This document shows, piece by piece, positions 17,240 through 26,435 of a stretch of DNA of 64,000 nucleotides (position 1 is its first letter; each line of letters begins with the position of its first letter). A program made the position numbers and the translations under genes. A model generated the notes under the pieces. That model was not told where the DNA came from and made no database searches. It saw only the letters and a list, made by a program, of their open reading frames with translations. The stretch is taken from contig NZ_CP159826.1 in the NCBI RefSeq assembly GCF_047729875.1, forward strand, positions 2,728,001 through 2,792,000. Reading direction: 5' to 3'. The DNA comes from Marimicrobium sp913061115 (GTDB lineage Bacteria; Pseudomonadota; Gammaproteobacteria; Pseudomonadales; Halieaceae).

Positions 17240-18163
17240 CTAGTCTACCAGCTCACCAGCCTGTCGCGCTCTCCGGCGCTCAACTGCTGTAATATTGGAC
17301 GCTGTGGTTGGCATATGTCCCATATAAACAAACGAGACATCTGCAACTAATTCTTCGCATTCACGAATCTGTATGTATTGCTTTCGATATTTTTCTAATC
17401 TGGAATCTCGCTGTTCTCCGCTTGAATTGGTCGTGGTGCCGCCATGCAGTTGATGGAAACTGCCTTCACCAATAATCTGAACAGGCGTAACCTCAGGCAC
17501 TTCTACTAAACGCTTAAAGATATCCAGATTTAAAAAGCCACCGCCCGGATAGTTAAAGCGCTCATCGGCGCCTCCCAGGTCGGCAAAGAGTGACCGCTTC
17601 ATAAACAAACAATTTGCTTCAAACATGCGGTTAAACCAGGTAAGGCGGCTCGCCCCCGAACGAAGCGGGGTGCCGATCTCAAAAAGCCGGTAGCCCTCCA
17701 CAGGCCATTGAATTCTCTCCAGCAGTTTGTCCTCAACCTCCTGGTCATACCCCTGAATAATAGACACTGGTTGCTCCCCCATGCCCAGATAGAAGTATCG
17801 AATCGCCACCACTGGATTGTCAAACGCCTGGTAACTGGCGAGTGCCATGCGGAACGCGCCAGGTGTCAAAATGTGGGCGCCATCGATCATCAAACAAATA
17901 ACGTCGCCCTGTGCCTCCTGTAATGCGATATTAATTGCGCCAGCCGGAGAAGGGGATGCATCCTGAACTCGTATCAATCGCACAGGCACATCCACATCCG
18001 CCCATGTCGCCTCGTTCAGCGGCTCGGGTGAGCCGTTATCAACCAGAAGAACCTCATAAGCGAGATCAAGCGCGCCCTGTTGGTAACCCCGCGACAGGCT
18101 CTGTAAAGTACGAGGGATCTCTCGAGCCATGTCGTACGAAATAAGAATGACTGATAGTTTCAT
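17240..18163 (-). CDS. Family 2 glycosyltransferase (copy 2 of tandem pair)
   Basis: A 307-residue paralogue of the downstream copy at 16283-17176. It has the same order of motifs: LLVDNGSPEPLN, CLMIDGAHILTPGAFRMALASY, GTPLRSGASRLTWFNRMFEANCLFMKRSLF, and GEGSFHQLHGGTTTN. The copies differ at many positions, so the duplication is not recent. Copy 2 has a short basic C-terminal extension (ERRRARQAGELVD) that copy 1 lacks. It is the promoter-proximal gene. Upstream lies the 466 bp non-coding gap. No sulfotransferase or polysaccharide export gene is adjacent in the window. Confidence 0.88.
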   Translation of the reverse strand: MKLSVILISYDMAREIPRTLQSLSRGYQQGALDLAYEVLLVDNGSPEPLNEATWADVDVPVRLIRVQDASPSPAGAINIALQEAQGDVICLMIDGAHILTPGAFRMALASYQAFDNPVVAIRYFYLGMGEQPVSIIQGYDQEVEDKLLERIQWPVEGYRLFEIGTPLRSGASRLTWFNRMFEANCLFMKRSLFADLGGADERFNYPGGGFLNLDIFKRLVEVPEVTPVQIIGEGSFHQLHGGTTTNSSGEQRDSRLEKYRKQYIQIRECEELVADVSFVYMGHMPTTASNITAVERRRARQAGELVD

Positions 18164-18629
18164 TGAAATTGCCCGGAGTGGCCGCGACTGCGCTTAATAC
18201 TGAGTCATTAAACGTCTGGCGTCATAGTAAAGAAAAAAGCGAGAGGGTTACAGTAAAAACTCCAATAGGTCGGGCAGAGGTGAAGTGAAGTGAAGTGAAT
18301 ACGTATATTTTGACTTTTCCCACAGCGCAAGAATAGACCTCCATAGGCTTCGCCTATTGCCAAGCCTCATATTATACGCGCCAAAGGCATTAGTTCACTC
18401 GCGCAATCCACAAGAAATAGTTCATTGTGACGATACCAAACATGTGTCGCTATCACTTAATGGAAGCCCGATAATCAAACCTCCTTAATACCCTCAAACC
18501 CTATCGTCAGTATTTATCTTCCTAACCGGGCTGAGACCATCAGCGCCCTCACATCGGCGCATACGCCTCTCGTTAAAACATTCACAGGCCGCTAGATCAC
18601 AATGAACATATCAACTAAACTGACTATAG
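18164..18629. other. 466 bp intergenic region between glycosyltransferases and the hybrid kinase
   Basis: No convincing coding region. It contains a pentanucleotide repeat (18280-18299), a small hairpin ATAGGC-TTC-GCCTAT at 18343-18357, and must hold divergent promoters for the glycosyltransferase pair and the hybrid kinase. I could not identify a clear -35/-10 pair for either side. The stretch is AT-rich compared with the housekeeping genes. Confidence 0.7.
18280..18299. repeat. Four tandem copies of GTGAA
   Basis: GTGAA is repeated exactly four times without interruption. It lies about 120 bp upstream of the glycosyltransferase start at 18163. Pentanucleotide tracts of this kind can change copy number by slippage; here it is outside any coding frame, so it could only affect transcription. 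Confidence 0.85.
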
Positions 18630-21600
18630 ATGAACACACAATATCGCCATTATATTAAACGACTAATTGTAATTTCTATCGTATGGCTTGCCCATGCCTC
18701 TGGGATACAAGCCGCGGAACTACCCTTTATTAACCTTGACCTCAATCACGCGGCATTCTCTGACCAACTCACTCAACATACGGTGCAACAGTCATTTCAG
18801 GATTCTAGAGGTGCCTTGTGGCTTGTCGCTCAAGAAGGGCTGAACAAATACACCGGTCACGAACTAGAGACCTATCAATACTCCGCCACCAACCCAGATT
18901 CACTGCCTCTCAATAATATTACAAGAATTACCGAAGACAATGACGGCCAAATATGGATGTCAACTCGCGGGGCAGGTCTCGTTTTTTACAATTCCATGAC
19001 CAATAGCTTCAAAAAATTCTATGCCGACCCAAACGATAAAAACACACCTTATTCGAGTGACATCCTTACCTTATTCTGCGACAGCTCAGGCATGATATGG
19101 CTTGGCTACTCAAATGGTTTCAGCCGTTTTAACCCTAAGGACCACTCCTTCCACCACTATATCTCCGGCTCAGATGGCATCCCGTACACAGGAGAGATCG
19201 GTAGCTTCGCCCAAACATCCGATGGAATTATCTGGGCAGCGACCCAGTTGAGCGGACTGCTGAGAATCGAGCCCTCTACGGGAGCAATAAGCGCATACAG
19301 TCATGAGGAGGGCAAAGAAGCCACGCTAGTATCGGGCAGGCTTTCCAATCTAATTGCCGACCGAAATGATGACCTGTGGATCACATCAGAAAATTCCGGA
19401 ATAAGTCGATACAGTCCAGGGCAAGACTTGGTGCGAAATTACGTCAATTCTGAAGAAGATCCTAGCTCTCTATCCTCAAATATAACGTCTGACATCTTAG
19501 AAGATAACGAGGGTAGAATATGGGTGGCTACGAATAACGGACTAAACCGATTCATAGCTGAGACCGATTCATTCATGGGATATAACAGCCTAAACACTGA
19601 CCTACACGAAGATCTTATCGTCAGTATTTATCAAACGCGCGAGGGTAAGTTTTGGGTCGGCACCCAATCAGGTTTAGTCTCAGGAATGAAAACAGACTTT
19701 CAAAAATTTGACCGATCACGAGGAAATCTTTCCAACGACTCAGTTAATGCGTTTGCAGAGTCTACAGATGGGAGCCTTTGGGTGGGAACAGATGATGGCC
19801 TCAACAGACTCCGCCCTGAGAATACAGAATTTGACTGGATTAACGAATCGACTGAGCCTGCCATTTCAGATCCGAGGGTGATGAGCCTGTACACCGATAA
19901 AAACACAGTGTGGGCAGGGACCTATGACCAGGGGCTTAATAAGATTGACCTGATCAATGGTGAAACGACCGTGTATAGGCATAGTACTCTGCGAGAATTC
20001 AGTATTGGCGCCAACGGTATTACCTCAATACTCAGACTATCGACAGGCGAACTAATCATCGGAACCTACGGTGGCGGTCTGAGCATCTATCAAGAGAACG
20101 ACAATACATTTTTGAATCTAAAAAATGACGCAAACGACGCAACGACCATCAGCAACAATAGGGTGTTGGCGATTTTTGAAGATTCTTTAGGATTCGTTTG
20201 GATTGGAACTGAACTAGGTCTGAATCGATTCAATATGGATACGCTCACATTCGATCGTTACTTTAGTGACAGGGATAATGAGAATAGTTTTTCAAGTGAT
20301 GTACCATGGTGTTTTTACGAGGACAAAAACGGCACACTATGGATCGGCACGGCAGGTGGGGGCTTAAACCTTTGGCCGGCACAGGACAGATTAAACTCAC
20401 AAGTCAATATTCAGCACCTTTTTGAAAATATCTCTCTACCAAGCTCTAATATTTATGGTATTCAAGGCGACGACACCGGGTGGGTCTGGATGTCTCACAG
20501 CAAAGGATTGACACGCGTAAACCCAATGACCCTTGAGTCCCATCACTATGGAATCAGGGATGGCCTGCAAGCCAAAGAGTTTACTCTCGGAGCCTCCTTC
20601 AAATCAAAGTCCGGCACAATCTACTTTGGTGGAATAAGCGGATTTAACACGATAAATAACGACTTTTTGACTACTGATCGCGTTCTCCCGAAAGTAGCCG
20701 TTTCCAATATCAAGGTGATGAATATCCGGCGCGAGTTCGATGAGCCGTATGAAGACCTGACAGAAATCAACCTCGACTATCAAGATAGAATGCTCTCAGT
20801 CGAGTTCTATGCGGCCGATTACGCGAATCCTGACCTCCTCAATTACGCCTATAAACTCGAGGGAATCAGTCCAGATTGGGTTGTTTCGCCAGAGTCAAGA
20901 ATTGCATCGTTTACAACTCTTCCGGCAGGGAAATATGAGCTTAAGCTGGCGGCAGCAAGTCCGGATGGAACCTGGAACTGGGATGCGTTTAGCATACCAA
21001 TTAGCGTCGCTCCGCCGCCATGGCGTAGCCCCTATGCTTACGCAGGTTATATCCTGTTCGCTGCAGCTATTATTGCGTACTACTTCTATCGTCAAGCTGG
21101 ACTAGCGCGTATTTCAATGCAAAGACAGAGAGAACTAGAGCTTCGGGTGGAAGATCGCACCCGTGATTTACAGGAAGCCAGGAAAATCGCTGAGCAGGCC
21201 ACCAGAGCGAAATCAGATTTTCTTGCGACAATGAGTCATGAGATCCGGACGCCCATGCATGGAATTATCGGCATGACAGAGCTGCTTCTTCACACAGACC
21301 TAAGCGGCCAGCAACAGCAATTCGCCAGTTCTGCGCGCAATAGCGGAGAATCACTCCTGAAGCTAATTAACAACATACTAGACTTCTCCAAAGCGGAAGC
21401 CTCTAAGGTTGAATTAGAACTGGTCGGCTTTAACCTCACCGAGCTTCTTGATGACATATGCTATCTGCAGGCAGAGCCAGCAAGTCGAAAAGGCCTAACG
21501 CTAAATAATATTTGCCACCCAAAAACGCCAGACGCATTGATAGGAGACCCGACAAAGATTCGACAGATCGTCATGAACCTTATCAGCAATTCGATAAAAT

Positions 21601-23138
21601 TTTCTGCCGAAGGAAACATCAATATTAGCGTCGAACCGATATCCAGCCAATCAAAACAAGAGCATGTGGTTTTAGAGATCTGTGTAGAGGACAATGGCAT
21701 AGGCATGAATGAAGAGACACAGCAACGTGTTTTCGAGCCATTCGTTCAGGCCGATGCGAGCACCACCCGTCAGTATGGAGGGACTGGGTTGGGGCTTACT
21801 ATTTCGCGTAACTATATAGAGGTTATGGGGGGTGACATTACAATTCAGTCAGCCATAAGCAAAGGAACAAAAATAGTCTTGTCTATCCCAATGGAACTCG
21901 GTCCTTCCAGTGATCAGTCTAAAACAGAGGTCTTAGCGTTTACTGCAAAAATATTCGCCGAAAACACTGCCACCTATAATATGGTTTCAAGTCACCTGAC
22001 CCGACAGGGCGTCAGCTCTTCACCGATTTTTGAAGAAGAGCTAGCCTCTCCGCTGAACTGGGAAAATATTATTCTAATCATAGATTATGACAGCGATCGA
22101 TTTACAACTGAGCTCAACAGAAAACTGAACAACATAAATTCGTTAGCTCGCATTGTGTTAACCCCATTAAATAGAAATACTCCACCGAGCATATTTTCTA
22201 ACTGGGCAACCCTCACCAAACCAGTTACCTCTATTGCCCTTCGCGAATCCCTCGCGGGAATTTTAGATCATACTGAACCGACCAGAGAAAACGAACATAC
22301 AACAACAAAGACACCGAGCCTTCAAAAAATCCGAATTCTCGTCGCCGAAGATCTTCCAACCAATCAAGTTATTGTCGCTGAAATGCTGCAATTGCTAGGC
22401 CACGAAGTCGAAATCGCAGAGAACGGAAGGGTCGCGATAGCAAAGTATTTGTCAGGAGATTTTTCTTTCATTTTTATGGACTGTCAAATGCCCATCATGG
22501 ACGGGTATGAGGCCACAAAACAAATTCGAAAGATTGAACTAAAACGAAACGATGTTTCAATACCTATTATTGCGTTAACAGCTGCTTCAGACAAAGAAAA
22601 CAGAGACCGATGTAGTAACGCAGGAATGAATGGCTATCTCACTAAGCCGTTCTCCCTCTCCAACATTCAAAGATCAATTGAGTCTCATTTGAAAGCGCCC
22701 TTTCTGGACCAGCCTGGGCTTAATCCGGCTGATGTAAGCGGCTCACAGACGCCAAAAAAGAATGCTGACGATTCTATTGAATTGAAAATAGTCAATCTAA
22801 AGGCTATAGAGAATATAAGGGACCTTGAACGACAGACCGGAAAGCTGTTACTTCCATCAATCTTCTCAGGTTATGTTGCCCAAATGGAAGAAAAGCTTAC
22901 AGAACTTAGAGGGGATATATTACACGCGGAAGGGACACAAATTTATCGCACAGCACACGCCATTAGGTCTATGAGCACTAACGTAGGAGCAGAGAGAGTA
23001 AGCATCATCAGCTCTCAAATCGAGAAAAAATCTAAAGCTAACGAGTTCATCGGCCTCACAGAGGCTGCCGTTGAACTCACGAAGGCCTACCAAGACTTTA
23101 TCGAGGAATTTGACAGCAACGTCCTAAAAACCAGCTAA
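18630..23138 (+). CDS. Hybrid two-component sensor histidine kinase with propeller sensor, receiver and HPt domains
   Basis: A 1502-residue envelope sensor. Order of parts: N-terminal signal segment (about residues 11-29), some 13-14 'two-component regulator propeller' repeats of the type EDNxGxIWVGTxxGLNRF up to about residue 690 (two seven-bladed propellers), a Y_Y_Y domain ending in LPAGKYELKLAAASPDGTWN, a transmembrane helix near 805-825, a HisKA domain with SHEIRTPMHG (His870), an HATPase with N, G1, F and G2 boxes (ICVEDNGIGM, VFEPFVQAD, GGTGLGLTI), a receiver with phospho-acceptor Asp1284 in FMDCQMPIMDGYEA, and an HPt domain with AHAIRSMSTNVGA (His1443). All phosphorelay residues are present, so it can form a complete internal relay. 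No response regulator gene is adjacent. Start ATG 18630 lacks a strong ribosome-binding site. Confidence 0.93.
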   Translation: MNTQYRHYIKRLIVISIVWLAHASGIQAAELPFINLDLNHAAFSDQLTQHTVQQSFQDSRGALWLVAQEGLNKYTGHELETYQYSATNPDSLPLNNITRITEDNDGQIWMSTRGAGLVFYNSMTNSFKKFYADPNDKNTPYSSDILTLFCDSSGMIWLGYSNGFSRFNPKDHSFHHYISGSDGIPYTGEIGSFAQTSDGIIWAATQLSGLLRIEPSTGAISAYSHEEGKEATLVSGRLSNLIADRNDDLWITSENSGISRYSPGQDLVRNYVNSEEDPSSLSSNITSDILEDNEGRIWVATNNGLNRFIAETDSFMGYNSLNTDLHEDLIVSIYQTREGKFWVGTQSGLVSGMKTDFQKFDRSRGNLSNDSVNAFAESTDGSLWVGTDDGLNRLRPENTEFDWINESTEPAISDPRVMSLYTDKNTVWAGTYDQGLNKIDLINGETTVYRHSTLREFSIGANGITSILRLSTGELIIGTYGGGLSIYQENDNTFLNLKNDANDATTISNNRVLAIFEDSLGFVWIGTELGLNRFNMDTLTFDRYFSDRDNENSFSSDVPWCFYEDKNGTLWIGTAGGGLNLWPAQDRLNSQVNIQHLFENISLPSSNIYGIQGDDTGWVWMSHSKGLTRVNPMTLESHHYGIRDGLQAKEFTLGASFKSKSGTIYFGGISGFNTINNDFLTTDRVLPKVAVSNIKVMNIRREFDEPYEDLTEINLDYQDRMLSVEFYAADYANPDLLNYAYKLEGISPDWVVSPESRIASFTTLPAGKYELKLAAASPDGTWNWDAFSIPISVAPPPWRSPYAYAGYILFAAAIIAYYFYRQAGLARISMQRQRELELRVEDRTRDLQEARKIAEQATRAKSDFLATMSHEIRTPMHGIIGMTELLLHTDLSGQQQQFASSARNSGESLLKLINNILDFSKAEASKVELELVGFNLTELLDDICYLQAEPASRKGLTLNNICHPKTPDALIGDPTKIRQIVMNLISNSIKFSAEGNINISVEPISSQSKQEHVVLEICVEDNGIGMNEETQQRVFEPFVQADASTTRQYGGTGLGLTISRNYIEVMGGDITIQSAISKGTKIVLSIPMELGPSSDQSKTEVLAFTAKIFAENTATYNMVSSHLTRQGVSSSPIFEEELASPLNWENIILIIDYDSDRFTTELNRKLNNINSLARIVLTPLNRNTPPSIFSNWATLTKPVTSIALRESLAGILDHTEPTRENEHTTTKTPSLQKIRILVAEDLPTNQVIVAEMLQLLGHEVEIAENGRVAIAKYLSGDFSFIFMDCQMPIMDGYEATKQIRKIELKRNDVSIPIIALTAASDKENRDRCSNAGMNGYLTKPFSLSNIQRSIESHLKAPFLDQPGLNPADVSGSQTPKKNADDSIELKIVNLKAIENIRDLERQTGKLLLPSIFSGYVAQMEEKLTELRGDILHAEGTQIYRTAHAIRSMSTNVGAERVSIISSQIEKKSKANEFIGLTEAAVELTKAYQDFIEEFDSNVLKTS

Positions 23139-23204
23139 ACTGTAATTATCCATCGGGAATATTATCGATCGAAGTTGATCTGCAGAAACCCACTGGAGAA
23201 AAAC

Positions 23205-23267
23205 ATGCTGACGAGGCGTTATTACTGTTCATTAGCCAGGGCGCTACAAGCTCAGAACGCAGTGTGA
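23205..23267 (+). CDS. Short 20-codon leader ORF coupled to the second propeller sensor
   Basis: ATG at 23205 with a well-placed GGAG six bases upstream opens a 20-residue peptide (MLTRRYYCSLARALQAQNAV) whose TGA stop shares its A with the ATG at 23267 (TGATG). This is the classical translational coupling arrangement. The peptide has no recognisable family. A peptide of this size can arise by chance, but the ribosome-binding site and the exact stop-start overlap support a role as a coupling leader. Confidence 0.4.
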   Translation: MLTRRYYCSLARALQAQNAV

Positions 23268-26200
23268 TGACAATGCGACTAGGCAAACACCGTCTAATAT
23301 CGCATTTTCCCTATATCTTTGCCGCACTACTCACCATCAGCCTTGTCGATCACGTTTATGCAGCGCAGCCTAGGCTATCAAGGTCAGGCCTCTCCAGTCT
23401 GCTTCAACAGCCCAGCGTAACAGCCATCCATCGCGATAGAGAAGGCATCCTCTGGATTGGCACGCAGCAGGGGCTTCACCGGTTTGATGGTGCCACGGTC
23501 ACGGTCTTTAATGCCAATGCGGAGAAACGTCGCTGGATCCCTGACTCGGAGATAAAGGATATTACTGACGACACCGACGGCAACGTCTTAGTTGCAACGG
23601 CCAGTGGAGTTGTTTTGACATGGAATCGACAAGCGGAGAAATTTGATTCACTTAGTCCTTTCGAAAACCGCGATAACACTAGGCTGGTCCGTCTAGTTGT
23701 TGCCAGCAGTGGCGATATCTGGGTGCTTACCAAGCGTGGACTGACTCTCTATGATCCGAGATTTAACAACACTGCTGAGTGGGTTAACCAGCCCAGGTTG
23801 ATTGAAATAGTCGGCAGACCACAAGCCATTGTAGAAGATGAGCTAGGAAATATTTGGGTCGGAGGGACTCTGGGCCTTGCAATCATTGATCTTCGATTAC
23901 AAGCCATTTCATCCTTTAACCTGTCAGATGTTGGCCTATCGAAGAATTCAAGCATAACGGCTCTTGCAAAAAATGACAGCATCCTGATTATTGGCACTAG
24001 CACAGGCGATCTAGCAGTATCAGACCCCGATACAAAGGAACCGCAGGTCAACATATTAGTTAGCGAAAACGATATAGGCTATATATCGGCTCTCCTGATG
24101 CACGAAGACCTCTTACTCATTGGCTCTGATCGCGGGATCTTTGCCTCAGATAGCCATCTGGCGTTTTTAGAGAACTTAGGCGCCACGGCCACAGGGCCAT
24201 CAAACCATGAAATCTCTTGCCTCGCTCAAGATGGAAAGTCCGTATTGGTGGGGACAATCAATGGTCTGGACACATTGTCTTTTTCTCCATTTGAGTTGTT
24301 CGATTTTAACAACAGCGGCATAGATAATGATGTGCTCGCGTTTGAGCAGGACCGCAGAGGTCGCATTTGGGTCGGCACATACTCCGGCCTGTACTTCTTT
24401 GATCAATCTGAAAACAGCCATTCGCGATTTGAACTAGCCACGAATACGTATGCCCTGGAAAACAAAAGAATTGGCACAATATCGGCAAAGAACGATGATC
24501 TCTGGCTAGGTCTTCTTCAAAATGGTGCGCAAGTGGTCGACAGTACGACCGGGAATTACTGGACGCCAAAAATAAATCACTCTAGTGAAATGACCATAAC
24601 AAAAATATTGCTAGGCATCGATGAAGAACAAACATGGATCGCAAGCTACAATCATGGTTTATTCCTCGTCACTTCTGAGGGAACTCATTCCTATCTAGAA
24701 AACCAATCCCTACCAGAGAAATCTATCACAGGATTATTTCGATCAAAGGCGGGGATATTGCTCGCGGTTTCTGAGGCAAAAATTTACCTTTATGACCCTG
24801 CTAATGATCAGTTTGTTGAACAACTATTTGAGTTCCCACTAGAGAGAGTTCGCCCAGTTATATATTCCTTTGGTCAAGCTGAAAACCATGACATCTGGAT
24901 TGGGACCAAGGATCATGGGCTCTTTCTCTGGCGAGAAATTCATCAAATCGAAAATAAATTTCATGTGACACGGGCAAGAGGAGGCGTAGGCTTAGCGACC
25001 TCAACCATATATGGCATAGAAATTGATTCGCAAGGTAATCTATGGTGCTCGACCCAGAACGGAGTTATCAAACTTGACCCTGAAGGCCAGTTGATAAAAA
25101 GATTTACCAAGGCTGACGGATTGCAGGGTAATGATTTTTCATTGGGTGCGTCCTTCACAGACCGAGACGGCCGCATCTACTTCGGTGGCGTAAACGGATA
25201 CAACAGATTTAACCCACGTGAAGTCGTGATAGACACCTCAGTTTCGCCAATGAGACTGACTGATATTAGTCTTCCAGGTAAGGCCAGGGCAAGCCTAGGT
25301 TCCGTCTCCGATCTTACGTCACTAATACTGACTCACAGCGATCGCTTCGTTACATTCCAATTTAGCGTTCTGGACTTTATTGATCCCCAGAGAAATCAAT
25401 TTCGCTATATACTCGAGAATTTTGATGCTGACTGGATCAATAGTGGAAGCAGGAATACAGCTACTTATACAAACCTCCCAGCAGGCGAATACATCCTGCG
25501 TATTCAAGGCGCAAACTCAGCGGGAACCTGGAATCGCGAAGGCATCACTCTCAATATCCGCGTACTGCCAGCGCTCTGGGCTCGCTGGTGGGCGAACTGT
25601 ATCTACACTATCTTAACGGTGTTTCTTATTTGGGGGCTACATCGTATCTACCAGAGCTATGCAACCACAAGGTGGTCAAAAGAGATCGCAAAGGAGATGC
25701 TTGAATCTCAGAACAGGTCCCACGACGAGATGCAGGAGCAACTCGAACTACAAGACGAGCTAATTCAATCTGCGTATCAGCATAGCCAGACACTATTATC
25801 TTTGATGAATGACTGCATATCGTATCAAGTCAACGGCATTCCGATCGAGGTACAACAGGACTTTTCGCAGGGCAGCTCTAAGCGAGTAGCTGCGTTATCG
25901 ATTTTGGAACATTGTCTCTATTATCAAGCGGGAGGCCCTGTCGCAAATCTTAAAAAATACACTGACTCTACTCTGATAAAACTGTTGGAAAATTCATCCG
26001 TGAGCGCAGAGGCTATTATCAGTATAAATGACGTTTCCTCCACGCCACTTTTCGCAGAGCTGGCATCACCATTATCCATCATAATCTATGAACTTCTGGA
26101 AAACTGCATTCAACATGCCTTTGAATCTGGTTCACTGACGAACTATATTCACATAACTATGATATCAAAACTCATTGAGAGGCCATCAACTTGGAACCTT

Positions 26201-26386
26201 AAATTATCGGTGTGCGACAGCGGCATTCGTGAAAGAGTCAATATCGAACGCTTTTCAGACGGACATTCTGGTATCGCTATCGTACAATCAATAGTGAAAA
26301 AACTGGGGGGTTATGTCACGTTCTCGCGCGAGACCGGCACTGTAATTTCGCTACAATTCTTTAATTCTGGGCACCAAGAATACTGA
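23267..26386 (+). CDS. Propeller-containing sensor kinase with HisKA_2-like region and unusual histidine site
   Basis: A 1039-residue sensor similar in its outer half to the kinase upstream: signal peptide (FPYIFAALLTISLVDHVYA), repeated DREGILWIGTQQGLHRF-type propeller motifs, a Y_Y_Y domain ending LPAGEYILRIQGANSAGTWN, and a transmembrane helix near residues 774-794. The inner half differs. It resembles HisKA_2/HATPase proteins: RVAALSILEHCLYYQAGG, then an N box ELLENCIQHAF, G1 CDSG and HSGIAIVQSIVKKLGG. The position where HisKA_2 has HHRVKNN reads YQHSQTL, so the usual acceptor is shifted or lost. No receiver domain follows. I place the start at ATG 23267, coupled to the leader ORF; GTG 23264 and ATG 23273 are alternatives. 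Confidence 0.85.
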   Translation: MTMRLGKHRLISHFPYIFAALLTISLVDHVYAAQPRLSRSGLSSLLQQPSVTAIHRDREGILWIGTQQGLHRFDGATVTVFNANAEKRRWIPDSEIKDITDDTDGNVLVATASGVVLTWNRQAEKFDSLSPFENRDNTRLVRLVVASSGDIWVLTKRGLTLYDPRFNNTAEWVNQPRLIEIVGRPQAIVEDELGNIWVGGTLGLAIIDLRLQAISSFNLSDVGLSKNSSITALAKNDSILIIGTSTGDLAVSDPDTKEPQVNILVSENDIGYISALLMHEDLLLIGSDRGIFASDSHLAFLENLGATATGPSNHEISCLAQDGKSVLVGTINGLDTLSFSPFELFDFNNSGIDNDVLAFEQDRRGRIWVGTYSGLYFFDQSENSHSRFELATNTYALENKRIGTISAKNDDLWLGLLQNGAQVVDSTTGNYWTPKINHSSEMTITKILLGIDEEQTWIASYNHGLFLVTSEGTHSYLENQSLPEKSITGLFRSKAGILLAVSEAKIYLYDPANDQFVEQLFEFPLERVRPVIYSFGQAENHDIWIGTKDHGLFLWREIHQIENKFHVTRARGGVGLATSTIYGIEIDSQGNLWCSTQNGVIKLDPEGQLIKRFTKADGLQGNDFSLGASFTDRDGRIYFGGVNGYNRFNPREVVIDTSVSPMRLTDISLPGKARASLGSVSDLTSLILTHSDRFVTFQFSVLDFIDPQRNQFRYILENFDADWINSGSRNTATYTNLPAGEYILRIQGANSAGTWNREGITLNIRVLPALWARWWANCIYTILTVFLIWGLHRIYQSYATTRWSKEIAKEMLESQNRSHDEMQEQLELQDELIQSAYQHSQTLLSLMNDCISYQVNGIPIEVQQDFSQGSSKRVAALSILEHCLYYQAGGPVANLKKYTDSTLIKLLENSSVSAEAIISINDVSSTPLFAELASPLSIIIYELLENCIQHAFESGSLTNYIHITMISKLIERPSTWNLKLSVCDSGIRERVNIERFSDGHSGIAIVQSIVKKLGGYVTFSRETGTVISLQFFNSGHQEY

Positions 26387-26435
26387 GCCAAAATAACAGG
26401 CTCACGCTAGCCGGCCTATTCGCTGTAATGATAGA

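Noticed and set aside
18343..18357. Small hairpin ATAGGC-TTC-GCCTAT in the 466 bp gap
   Set aside because: The stem is only six pairs with no T-run, so it cannot be supported as a terminator; it is recorded only within the gap description.
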